DNA of 64,000 bases from Allobogoriella alba (GTDB taxonomy: Bacteria; Actinomycetota; Actinomycetes; Actinomycetales; Actinomycetaceae). Of this stretch, positions 17,641-25,952 are shown in pieces; the stretch's first letter is position 1, and each line of letters begins with the position of its first letter. The position numbers were made by a program, and so were the translations under genes. The DNA is taken from the NCBI RefSeq assembly GCF_042665525.1, contig NZ_JBHTCQ010000002.1, forward strand, positions 310,001 to 374,000, read 5' to 3'. Below the pieces are notes generated by a model, which saw only the letters and a list, made by a program, of their open reading frames with translations, was not told the DNA's origin and made no database searches.

Positions 17641-18777
17641 GTGAGAATCACCGACGTCCAGGTCGACCAGCTTCGGGTACCGGTCCGATACCCCCTGCAC
17701 GAGAAGGACGCCTACGCACCCGTCGTCCTGCTGCGGCTCATCACCGACGACGGACGCGTCGGCACGGCCGCGTCGACGCACCCGCAGCCCGAGTCGCTCG
17801 CCGCGTTCTGCCGCCACACCCTCGCGCCGCAGGTCATCGGCATGGACCCGCGCCGTCCCACCCAGCTGCGGTCCAAGCTGCTCGTGAAGACATCCCAACG
17901 GTCCGTCCAGGGCGTCTGGAGCCGGGCCGCCTCCCTCCTCGACGTCGCGTGCTGGGACCTCAAGGGACTGGCCGCGGGCGAGCCGATCTGGCGACTTCTG
18001 GGCGGAGCCCGCTCGACCGTCCAGACCTACGTGACCTTCGGCCTCGCCTCCTACTCCCAGGACGAGCTGTGCGAGGCGGGTCGGCTGCTGGTCGCCGCGG
18101 GGCACAAGGGCCTGAAGATGGTCGTCGGCGCGGGCTCGAGCGCCAGCGGCGACGACCTGTTCGGCCTGCCCAGCGACGACGACGTCGTGCGCGACGCCCA
18201 GCGCGTCGCGGCTCTGCGCGAGGCGGTCGGACCGTCGGTCAAGCTCATGATCGACGCCAACAAGAACTTCACCCTGCCGCAGGCGCTGCGGCTCTCGAAG
18301 CTGGTGGAGGACCTCGACCTGACATGGTTCGAGGACCCCATCCTCATGGCCGACGCCCGTCTCATGGGCGAGCTGCGCCGCCGCACCGACCTCGCCATCG
18401 CGGCCGGCGGCCTGGGAACCGGGGACGTCGTCTACATGCGCGAGTACATCGAGCACCGTGCCGTCGACGTCATCCAGCCCAACGTCCGCGACATCGGCGG
18501 GTACACGGGCGCGCTGGCGACGGCGCACCTCGCCGAGGCGTACAACATGGCCGTCGGCATGGGCGGCAGCGAGCCGCACCTGAACATCCACCTCTATGGG
18601 GCCATCGCGATGGACGGCCCCGTCGAGTACCACATCCAGGGCTGGGAGTTCGCGAAGAAGCTCTACTCCGGCCTGCCGGAGCCCGAGGACGGGCTCGTCC
18701 GGCTCACGGAAGAACCGGGCCTGGGCCTCATCCTCCGCGAGGACGCGGTGGCGGAGTTCCGGGTCGAGACCCACTGA
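17641..18777 (+). CDS. Enolase-superfamily (mandelate racemase/MLE type) protein, atypical active site
   Basis: The 378-residue protein has the capping domain (residues ~1-125) and the TIM-barrel of mandelate-racemase-like dehydratases and racemases. Metal ligands D205 (IDANKNF) and E231 (WFEDP) are present, as are late His residues 313/317 (EPHLNIHL). The usual KxK reads K159-M-V161, and the third ligand of the GE motif is replaced by Gly (AIAAGGLGTGD, 252-262). Either the chemistry differs or the metal site is altered. Start GTG 17641 follows a GAGGAG site; the longer frame has none. It is the first gene of the Tct operon, so its substrate is likely the imported carboxylate. Confidence 0.88.
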   Translation: MRITDVQVDQLRVPVRYPLHEKDAYAPVVLLRLITDDGRVGTAASTHPQPESLAAFCRHTLAPQVIGMDPRRPTQLRSKLLVKTSQRSVQGVWSRAASLLDVACWDLKGLAAGEPIWRLLGGARSTVQTYVTFGLASYSQDELCEAGRLLVAAGHKGLKMVVGAGSSASGDDLFGLPSDDDVVRDAQRVAALREAVGPSVKLMIDANKNFTLPQALRLSKLVEDLDLTWFEDPILMADARLMGELRRRTDLAIAAGGLGTGDVVYMREYIEHRAVDVIQPNVRDIGGYTGALATAHLAEAYNMAVGMGGSEPHLNIHLYGAIAMDGPVEYHIQGWEFAKKLYSGLPEPEDGLVRLTEEPGLGLILREDAVAEFRVETH

Positions 18778-18790
18778 GAGGGGAACCGAG

Positions 18791-19762
18791 ATGCGCAGGA
18801 ACGGCCTGGCAATGGCGCTGGCCATCAGCACCGCACTGGCCCTGGCGGCCTGCTCGGAGAGCCAGAGCAGCACCCCGGAAGGCGGCGGCGAGGGCGGGGG
18901 TTGGACGCCCGAGGAAGACGTCGAGGTCGCAGTGGGTGCCCAGCCCGGCGGCGGCAGCGACATCCTGGGCCGCGAGTTCGCGGCCGCGTACGAGGGCGTG
19001 ACCGGGGTGACCGCCGTCGTCGAGAACTACGACACCGTCGCCGGGGTCCTGCTGCTGAAGGAGGAGCCCGGCCGCGGTGAGATCATCGGCGTCGGCAACA
19101 CCGCGAACATGATCGTCCGCCCGAGCGAGCAGGACATCGGCTACACGTGGGAGGACTTCACCCAGCTCGCCGTCATCGCCGAAGACGTCTCCTACATCGT
19201 GGCCAGGGCGGGCGCGTACTCCTCGGCCGAGGACATGATCGAGCAGGCCCGGTCCGGCAACCTGACCGTCGGGCAGGTCGGCAGCGGCTCGGGCGACACC
19301 CTGGTCGCGGACCAGGTCGCGGAGGCGTTCGACCTGACGTTCCAGCCCGTCGTGTACGAGGGCGGCGGCGACGTGGTCCGCGGCGTCATCGCCGGAGACA
19401 TCGACCTCGCGGTGCTGGAGCCGACGGAGTTCCTGCCGCAGGTCGAGGCGGGCGAGATCGACGTCGTGCTGAGCACCGGCAGCGAGCCCGCGCCGCACCC
19501 GCTGCTCGCCGACGTGCCGCTGGCCAACGAGCTCGGCACCGACCAGGAGTTCGCCACCCAGGTCCGCCTGTTCTTCGGCGCGCCGGAGCTGAGCCAGGAG
19601 CAGGAGGACTACTGGATCGACGTCCTCACCGAGTGGACCGAGTCGGACGGGTACGCCGAGTACATCGAGGAGAACGCGCTCACGCCGCGGCTCATGACCG
19701 GGGACGAGCTCGACACGTTCCTCGCCGATCAGGTCGAGACCCTGGCCGGGAATGGTGGCTGA
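18791..19762 (+). CDS. tctC: Tripartite tricarboxylate transporter receptor lipoprotein
   Basis: This is the extracytoplasmic solute receptor of a TctABC carrier, 323 residues long. A signal peptide with lipobox LAAC (Cys ~20) predicts lipid anchoring. The fold hallmark of the Bug/TctC family is seen in VAVGAQPGGGSDILGRE (~45-61). The start is ATG 18791, just 13 nt after the preceding stop. It binds a carboxylate, likely the substrate of the neighbouring dehydratase/dehydrogenase enzymes. Confidence 0.92.
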   Translation: MRRNGLAMALAISTALALAACSESQSSTPEGGGEGGGWTPEEDVEVAVGAQPGGGSDILGREFAAAYEGVTGVTAVVENYDTVAGVLLLKEEPGRGEIIGVGNTANMIVRPSEQDIGYTWEDFTQLAVIAEDVSYIVARAGAYSSAEDMIEQARSGNLTVGQVGSGSGDTLVADQVAEAFDLTFQPVVYEGGGDVVRGVIAGDIDLAVLEPTEFLPQVEAGEIDVVLSTGSEPAPHPLLADVPLANELGTDQEFATQVRLFFGAPELSQEQEDYWIDVLTEWTESDGYAEYIEENALTPRLMTGDELDTFLADQVETLAGNGG

Positions 19763-20342
19763 GCGCGAGTCACGGGCGCCGGCCGCGGAGTCGCCGGCCG
19801 CCCGGTGGATCGGCATCGGGTTCGCCGCGTTCCTCGCCGCGGCCGGCGTCTACTTCACGCTGACCGCCTTCGGGTTCGGGATCACCGCCGAGGGCACGCC
19901 GATCGGTCCCGGCGCCGTGCCGGCCGGTCTGGGTGTCCTGCTGGTCGTCTCCGCCGTCGTCGTGCTGGTCGGCGACGCGCGGGCCCTGCGGGGCGGCGCC
20001 CGACGCTCCGCTCCCGCAACCGGCGGGCTCGGCACCCCCGACGGCGGCACGCCGGACGAGCCCACGCCGGAGGCACCCGACGACGGTGCGGGGCGCACCG
20101 AGCACCGCACCCTGCTGCGGGCGGCACTCGTCGTCGCCCTGCTCGGCTGCGGCCTCGCGCTCACCCAGGTCGTCGGCATGGTCCTCGGCCTGGCCATGGC
20201 CGTCGTGGCGATCTGCCTCGTGGTCGAGCGCATGCCGCCGGTGCGGGCGCTCCTCCTCGGTGCCGTCACGGCGGTGCTGCTCTGGCTGGTCTTCGGCGTC
20301 CTGCTCTCCGTCAACTTCCCGAGCAGCATGATCGGGCTCTGA
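19752..20342 (+). CDS. tctB: Tripartite tricarboxylate transporter small membrane subunit
   Basis: The 196-residue protein has four hydrophobic segments by eye (~15-35, ~50-70, ~118-150, ~160-180). A 40-residue Gly/Pro/Asp-rich loop (residues ~78-112) makes it longer than the usual ~150 aa. The ATG at 19752 overlaps the end of tctC by 11 nt. TctB pairs with TctA in the membrane. Confidence 0.85.
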   Translation: MVAERESRAPAAESPAARWIGIGFAAFLAAAGVYFTLTAFGFGITAEGTPIGPGAVPAGLGVLLVVSAVVVLVGDARALRGGARRSAPATGGLGTPDGGTPDEPTPEAPDDGAGRTEHRTLLRAALVVALLGCGLALTQVVGMVLGLAMAVVAICLVVERMPPVRALLLGAVTAVLLWLVFGVLLSVNFPSSMIGL

Positions 20343-20343
20343 C

Positions 20344-21846
20344 ATGGACATCCTGCAGGGCATCCTCACCGGCTTCAGCGTCGCCCTCCAGCTGGAGAAC
20401 GTGCTGTTCTGCCTGCTCGGCGTGGTGCTGGGCACCTTCATCGGCATGCTGCCCGGCCTCGGGTCGGCGTCGGGCGTGGCGGTCATGCTGCCGCTCACCC
20501 TCACGCTCGACCCGGTGACCGCGCTCATCATGCTCGCGGGCATCTACTACGGCACTGAGTACGGCGCGACCATCAGCGCCGTGCTCATCAGCACCCCCGG
20601 CGACGGCGCATCGATGGTCACCGTGATCGACGGCCACAAGATGGCCCTCATGGGCCGGGCGGGCCAGGCGCTCGCCGTGGCGGCCATCGCCTCGTTCGGG
20701 GCGGGCACCTTCACCGTCCTGCTCATGTCCGTGCTCGCACCGGCGTTCGCGGCCGTCGCGCTCAACTTCGGTCCACCGGAGATGTTCGCCCTGATGGTCC
20801 TCGGGCTCCTCACGGTGGGCGGGATCGTCGGCCGCAACCCGCTGAAGGGCGTCATGATGGCGGTCGTCGGCGCCATGATCGCCATGGTCGGCATCGACAC
20901 GCAGACGAGCGTGCTGCGCTACATCTACGACTTCTCCGAGCTCTACTCCGGCGTCAGCCTCGTCGCCGTGGTGGTCGGCATCGTCGCGCTCGCCGGGCTC
21001 GTCTCCCAGGGAGCCAGCGGGCACGTCGCCCCGATCCGGACCCGTTTCCGCGACATGACGCTGTCCCGGAAGGAGCTCCGCACCGTCGGCGGCAGCATCA
21101 CGCGAGGCGGCCTGCTCGGCTTCCTCGTCGGCATCCTGCCGGGTGCGGGGCCGACGCTCGCCTCGTTCTTCGCCTACGGCGTCGAGCGACGCGCCGCGAA
21201 GGACCGATCGATGTTCGGCCACGGCGACATCCGCGGCGTCGCCGCACCGGAGGCCGCGAACAACGCCGCCGTGAACGGCGCCTTCATCCCGACCCTGACC
21301 ATGGGCATCCCCGGCTCGGCCACCACCGCGATCCTGCTCGGGGCTTTCGTCCTCTTCGACATCCAACCCGGCCCGCTCCTGTTCGAGCAGCAGCCCGACG
21401 TCGTGTGGGGACTCATCGCGTCGTTCTACCTCGGCAACATCCTGCTGCTGGTGCTGAACCTGCCGCTCGCGCCCGTGTTCGCCTCGGTGCTGCGCATCCG
21501 CTACTCCTACCTGTACCCGGTCGTGTCGGCGGTATCGGTCGTGGCCGCGTTCGCCGTCTCCGGCCTGATGTTCGACGCCTGGCTGGCGCTCGGTCTGGCA
21601 CTCTTCGGGATCGTCATGAGGCAGCAGGGCTATCCGGTGGCGCCACTGGTGCTGGGGCTCGTGCTCGGCGGCATGCTCGAGGCCGAGCTGCGTCGCTCTC
21701 TGGCGATCAGCGGAGGCTCCTTCGGGATCTTCGCGGAGCGGCCCATCGCCATCGCGATCTTCGTGCTCGGGGTCGCCCTCGTCGCCGTGCCGGCGATCGT
21801 GCGGACCATCCGACGCCGTAGCGTCACAGAGACGGTAGGAGTGTGA
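20344..21846 (+). CDS. tctA: Tripartite tricarboxylate transporter large membrane subunit
   Basis: The 500-residue channel subunit has about twelve transmembrane segments. It carries the two family signature loops, FIGMLPGLGSASGVAVM (~residue 36) and GILPGAGPTLASFFAYGVE (~260). The gene starts 2 nt after tctB stops, and its own stop overlaps the next gene. Together TctC, TctB and TctA form a cation-driven carboxylate importer. Confidence 0.95.
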   Translation: MDILQGILTGFSVALQLENVLFCLLGVVLGTFIGMLPGLGSASGVAVMLPLTLTLDPVTALIMLAGIYYGTEYGATISAVLISTPGDGASMVTVIDGHKMALMGRAGQALAVAAIASFGAGTFTVLLMSVLAPAFAAVALNFGPPEMFALMVLGLLTVGGIVGRNPLKGVMMAVVGAMIAMVGIDTQTSVLRYIYDFSELYSGVSLVAVVVGIVALAGLVSQGASGHVAPIRTRFRDMTLSRKELRTVGGSITRGGLLGFLVGILPGAGPTLASFFAYGVERRAAKDRSMFGHGDIRGVAAPEAANNAAVNGAFIPTLTMGIPGSATTAILLGAFVLFDIQPGPLLFEQQPDVVWGLIASFYLGNILLLVLNLPLAPVFASVLRIRYSYLYPVVSAVSVVAAFAVSGLMFDAWLALGLALFGIVMRQQGYPVAPLVLGLVLGGMLEAELRRSLAISGGSFGIFAERPIAIAIFVLGVALVAVPAIVRTIRRRSVTETVGV

Positions 21847-22778
21847 TGAGCGAGACCTCGGCAACCATCATCGGCGCCGCGGGCGGCATCGGGGCGAGCG
21901 TGACGACCGAGCTGGTCCGGCAGGGCCTCTTCGACGTGCTGCACCTGGTGGACGTGCGGACCAACGTGCTCGAGGCGGACCGGATCGACCTGCGCGAGTC
22001 CGCCGTCGTGGCGGGAGGAGTGCCGCCGCGGATCACGGTGCACGACCCGCACTCCGCCCGAGAGCTGGACCGCCCGTCGGACCTCGTCATCTGCGCGGCG
22101 ACGCTGGGGGAGCGGCCCGGCCGGTCCCGCAGCAGCTTCGCGGCCACGAACTGGGAGCTGCTGGAGTCGCTGGCGGAACCCATCCGGCACGCGGCGGGGG
22201 AGAGCGGGATGGTCCTGGTCATCACCAACCCGATCGACGCGATGGCCGCCCGGCTGGCCCGCGCCGTCGGGATGCGGGACCGGATCATCGGGTACTCGCT
22301 CAACGACTCGACGCGCCTGCGCCTGGCCGTCGCCGACGAGCTCGGGGTGACGCCGGACCGGGTGCACGCCGAGGCGCTCGGCGTGCACGGCGAGGAGCTC
22401 GTCCCGGCGTTCAGCCGGGTGCGGGTGGACGGCGAGCCGGTCGAGCTGGCGCCCGAGCAGCGGGTCCGCGTCGTCGAGGCCATGGACGGGTGGTGGGAAC
22501 GATGGCACGCGCTCAACAGCGGCCGCTCCTCCACCCGGTCGACCGCGGCCGGCGTCGCGGCGTCGGTGACCGCCATGCGGCAGGGCCGGACGCTCCCCAT
22601 GTCGGTCGCGACGGACGGGATCGACTACCTGCCCGACGACGCGTTCGTCGGCTACCCGACGTCCTTCGCCGGCGGCCGGGCCGCGCCCGACACCGAGGTC
22701 GACCTGGCAGGGGCCGAGCGGGCGGAGCTGAGTGCCGCCGCCGAGAGCGTGCGACGGCTGGCCGACAGCCTCGGCTGA
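21846..22778 (+). CDS. NAD-dependent malate/lactate dehydrogenase homologue
   Basis: The 310-residue enzyme has an N-terminal Rossmann motif (IIGAAGGIGASV, ~8-19), and ITNPID (~125) holds the conserved Asn. NDSTRLR (~145) supplies the Asp/Arg pair and GVHGEE (~178) the catalytic His. The usual GEHGD is GVHGE, which may shift specificity. By family it interconverts a 2-hydroxyacid and a 2-ketoacid. Its placement between a carboxylate transporter and a ThDP-dependent enzyme suggests it makes the 2-ketoacid that the next enzyme decarboxylates. The ATG overlaps the tctA stop by one base; GTG 21843 is an alternative. Confidence 0.85.
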   Translation: MSETSATIIGAAGGIGASVTTELVRQGLFDVLHLVDVRTNVLEADRIDLRESAVVAGGVPPRITVHDPHSARELDRPSDLVICAATLGERPGRSRSSFAATNWELLESLAEPIRHAAGESGMVLVITNPIDAMAARLARAVGMRDRIIGYSLNDSTRLRLAVADELGVTPDRVHAEALGVHGEELVPAFSRVRVDGEPVELAPEQRVRVVEAMDGWWERWHALNSGRSSTRSTAAGVAASVTAMRQGRTLPMSVATDGIDYLPDDAFVGYPTSFAGGRAAPDTEVDLAGAERAELSAAAESVRRLADSLG

Positions 22779-22845
22779 GCCCTGCACAGCAGAACGGGGC
22801 GGCGGCGGTCGCCCGGTAACGACGTACGAGCGTGAGGAAGAAGAG

Positions 22846-24528
22846 ATGAAGGTCGATGAGGCAGTAGGGCTGGCGATCGCGAAGATGGGCGCCTCGAGGG
22901 TGTTCGGCGTGGTCGGCAGCGGGAACTTCCGCACCACGAACGCGCTGACGGCGGCCGGGCTCCCGTTCGTCGCCTCACGCCACGAGATGGGTGCCGCCTG
23001 CATGGCCGACGCCTACGCGAGGTCCACCGGCCGCCTCACCGTGGTCAGCGTGCACCAGGGATGCGGGCTGTCGAACGCGCTCACCGGCATCGGCGAGGCG
23101 GCCAAGTCCCGCACGCCGGTCCTGGTCGTCTCTGGTGACACGCCGGGCGGCGAGTACGAGAGCAACTTCTGGATCGACCAGGACAAGGTCGTCGAGGGCA
23201 TGGGCGCGGTCCCCGAGCGGATCCACACGCCCGCCACCGCGATCCGGGACACCGTCCGGGCCGTGCGCACGGCCGTCAACCGGCGGCGGACCGTGGTGCT
23301 CTCGCTGCCGCTGGACCTCCAGCGCCAGGACCTGCCGCCGTCCCAGCAGGACCTCCTCGAGCGCCTCGCGCCCCCGGTGCCGCCCACCGTCCCGGTGGCG
23401 GCGCCCGAATCCGTCTCCCGCCTGGCGGACCTGCTGGCCGGGGCGGAGCGCCCGGTGATCGTCGGCGGTCGCGGCGCCGCCCACGCCGTCCCGGAGATCC
23501 GCCACCTGGCCGAGCTGGCCGGGGCGCTGCTCACCACGAGCGCCGTCGGCCGCGGGCTGTTCCACGAGGACCCGTGGCACCTGGACGTCATGGGCGGCTT
23601 CTCCACCGAGGGCGCCGCGGAGCTGATCTCGCAGGCGGACGTCCTCGTGGCGTTCGGGGCGGCCCTGAACCGCTGGACCACGCGCGACGGCTGGTTCCTG
23701 CGGAACAAGACCGTGGTGCAGGTCGACGACACCCTCCGCGCCTTCGGCTTCCACTACCCGGTGGACGTCGAGGTGCTGGGGGACACGGCCCTGACGGCCG
23801 CCGCGGTCGCGGCCGAGCTCGAGTCCCGCGGGGGCGTCCCGCACACCGGCTACCGCACCGAGGACGTGTCGCGGAAGGTGGCCGAGTCGCTCAACTGGAG
23901 CGACCAGCCCTACGACGACACCTCCGAGCCGGTGGACCCGGCGGTGCCCGGGTCGGGGCGGATCGACCCCCGCACCCTGACCAACGCGATCGACCGCATG
24001 GTCCCGATGGAACGCGTCGTGGTCCCCGACGGCGGCAACTTCAACGCCTACCCCGCGATGAACCTCAGGGTTCCGGACAACCGCGGCTACTGCGTGCCGC
24101 TCGCGTTGCAGTCCATCGGCCTCGCGCTGTCCAGCGCCATCGGATCCTCGGTGGCGAGCCCGGAGCGCGTGACGATCGCCGGCATCGGCGACGGCGGGTT
24201 CATGATGTCGCTCGTCGAGCTGGACACAGCCGTCCGTCTGCAGCTGCCGCTGATCGTCGTGGTCTACAACGACAACGCCTACGGCGCCGAGGTGCACCAC
24301 TTCGAGCACGAGACCGACCGGCTCGACACGGTCGTCTTCCCGGAGACCGACATCGCCGCGATCGCGCGCGGCTTCGGCTGCGAGGGCATCACCGTCCGTG
24401 CCGAAGAGGACCTGGAGCCGCTACGCGCCTGGCTCGACGGCGCCCGGGACCGCCCGCTCGTCATCGACGCTAAGATCACGGCGTTCCCGTCATGGGTGCT
24501 CGCGCACAGTTTCGCGGAGCACGAGTAG
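22846..24528 (+). CDS. Thiamine-diphosphate-dependent decarboxylase/synthase
   Basis: The 560-residue enzyme has the three-domain layout of acetolactate synthase, benzoylformate decarboxylase and related enzymes. E47 in SRHEMGA is the cofactor-activating Glu. The ThDP/Mg motif GDGG...YNDNAYG lies at ~446-478. It likely acts on the 2-ketoacid produced by the dehydrogenase upstream; the exact reaction (decarboxylation or carboligation) cannot be read from sequence. ATG 22846 follows a GAGGAAGAAG site and was preferred over the longer frame that overlaps the dehydrogenase. It is the last gene of the operon and converges on gntP. Confidence 0.88.
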   Translation: MKVDEAVGLAIAKMGASRVFGVVGSGNFRTTNALTAAGLPFVASRHEMGAACMADAYARSTGRLTVVSVHQGCGLSNALTGIGEAAKSRTPVLVVSGDTPGGEYESNFWIDQDKVVEGMGAVPERIHTPATAIRDTVRAVRTAVNRRRTVVLSLPLDLQRQDLPPSQQDLLERLAPPVPPTVPVAAPESVSRLADLLAGAERPVIVGGRGAAHAVPEIRHLAELAGALLTTSAVGRGLFHEDPWHLDVMGGFSTEGAAELISQADVLVAFGAALNRWTTRDGWFLRNKTVVQVDDTLRAFGFHYPVDVEVLGDTALTAAAVAAELESRGGVPHTGYRTEDVSRKVAESLNWSDQPYDDTSEPVDPAVPGSGRIDPRTLTNAIDRMVPMERVVVPDGGNFNAYPAMNLRVPDNRGYCVPLALQSIGLALSSAIGSSVASPERVTIAGIGDGGFMMSLVELDTAVRLQLPLIVVVYNDNAYGAEVHHFEHETDRLDTVVFPETDIAAIARGFGCEGITVRAEEDLEPLRAWLDGARDRPLVIDAKITAFPSWVLAHSFAEHE

Positions 24529-24548
24529 GGGCACGACCGGTCTGCCGC

Positions 24549-25898
24549 TCAGCCCACCACCGCACTGAGCAAGAGCGCCATCGTGCAGCCGGTCAGGCCG
24601 ACGATGGTCTTCATGACGGTCCAGGACTTGAGTGTGTCCGCGACGGACATGCCGAAGTACCGGTTCGCCATCCAGAAGCCGGAGTCGTTGACGTGGGAGA
24701 AGGCGGCGGCGCCGCTGGCGATGGCGATGCACGTCAGTGCGGTGACGGTGTCGTTGACGCCCAGCGTGTTGGCGATGGGGGCGGTGAGGGTGGCGCCGGT
24801 GATCATCGCGACCGTCCCGGAGCCCTGCGAGATGCGCAGCACCGCCGCCACCAGGAAGCCGAACAGGACGATGGGCATGTTGGCGCTCGCCATCGTGTTG
24901 GCGAGCATGTCGCCGACCCCGGACTCGACGAGGAGGCCGCCGAAGACGCCGCCGGCGCCGGTGATGAGGATGATGACCCCGGCCGGGGCGAGGGCCTTGG
25001 TGGCCATCTGCTGCAGCTCGTCGCGCGACCGGCCCAGGCGGAGGCCGAAGAACCAGAGGGTGAACAGGCAGGTCAGCAGGAGCGCGATCACCGGGTTGCC
25101 GACGAAGGTGAAGAACGTCCGGGCCGAGCTGTTCTCGGGCAGGACGGCCTCCGCCGTCGTGCCGGCGAGGATCAGCGCGAGGGGGAGCAGCAGGGTCGCG
25201 ACCACGGAGCCGAATGACGGCAGGTCGCGCGGCTCCCGCGGCTCGGGCGGGGCCGCGAGCTCCTCGGGGACCGGCACGAAGATGCGGCTCGAGATCCACC
25301 GGCCGAACAGCGGGCCGGCGATGAGCATCGCGGGGATACCGCAGATCGTGCCGTAGAGGATGATGAGGCCGAGGTCCGCCTCCATGATCCCGGCGGTCGC
25401 GATCGGCCCGGGCGTCGGCGGGATGAAGGTGTGCGTGACGCTCAGGCCGGCGCACAGCGGGATCCCGTAGAACAGCAGCGACCGCTTGGTGCGTCGGGCG
25501 ATGTTGTAGAGCATCGGTACGAGGATCACGATGGCGACGTCGATGAAGACCGCGATCGAGACCAGGAAGCCGGCGAACCCCAGCCCCCAGGCGACGTTGC
25601 GGTCGGAGAACTTGGAGATGAGCGTCGTCGCGAGGCGCTCGGCGGCCCCGGCCCGTTGCAGGACCTCACCGAACACCGCGCCGAGCCCGATGACGAGCGC
25701 CACCTGCCCCAGTCCGCCGCCCATCTCCTCGACCACGAGGTCGAGCAGCCCGACGGGGTCGATCCCGACCGCGATGCCGAACGCGATGCTCACCACGAGC
25801 AGCGCGATGAAGGCTTGGATCTTCGCCCAGATCACCAGCACGAGCAGCACGGCGACCGCGAGCACAGCGGCGATCAAGGTCCAGGTGGTCGGCTCCAC
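24549..25898 (-). CDS. GntP-family gluconate/sugar-acid permease
   Basis: This proton-coupled sugar-acid permease of 449 residues matches the normal family length. It has about twelve hydrophobic segments and the family block HTFIPPTPGPIATAGIMEAD (~residue 155). The start GTG 25898 is supported by GGAG six nt upstream; a longer start at 25934 is possible. It lies 54 nt after the IlvD/Edd-type dehydratase on the same strand, so the pair probably imports and dehydrates a sugar acid such as an aldonate. Confidence 0.9.
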   Translation of the reverse strand: MEPTTWTLIAAVLAVAVLLVLVIWAKIQAFIALLVVSIAFGIAVGIDPVGLLDLVVEEMGGGLGQVALVIGLGAVFGEVLQRAGAAERLATTLISKFSDRNVAWGLGFAGFLVSIAVFIDVAIVILVPMLYNIARRTKRSLLFYGIPLCAGLSVTHTFIPPTPGPIATAGIMEADLGLIILYGTICGIPAMLIAGPLFGRWISSRIFVPVPEELAAPPEPREPRDLPSFGSVVATLLLPLALILAGTTAEAVLPENSSARTFFTFVGNPVIALLLTCLFTLWFFGLRLGRSRDELQQMATKALAPAGVIILITGAGGVFGGLLVESGVGDMLANTMASANMPIVLFGFLVAAVLRISQGSGTVAMITGATLTAPIANTLGVNDTVTALTCIAIASGAAAFSHVNDSGFWMANRYFGMSVADTLKSWTVMKTIVGLTGCTMALLLSAVVG

Positions 25899-25952
25899 AA
25901 CATCTCCGTCGATGGTTGGTGCCCGGGTGGTCACCGGGCGGGTACGGATGGG

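Noticed and set aside
22975..24309. A 444-codon reverse-strand frame opposite the ThDP enzyme
   Set aside because: Low-complexity composition, no ribosome-binding site and no recognisable family; the forward gene explains the region.
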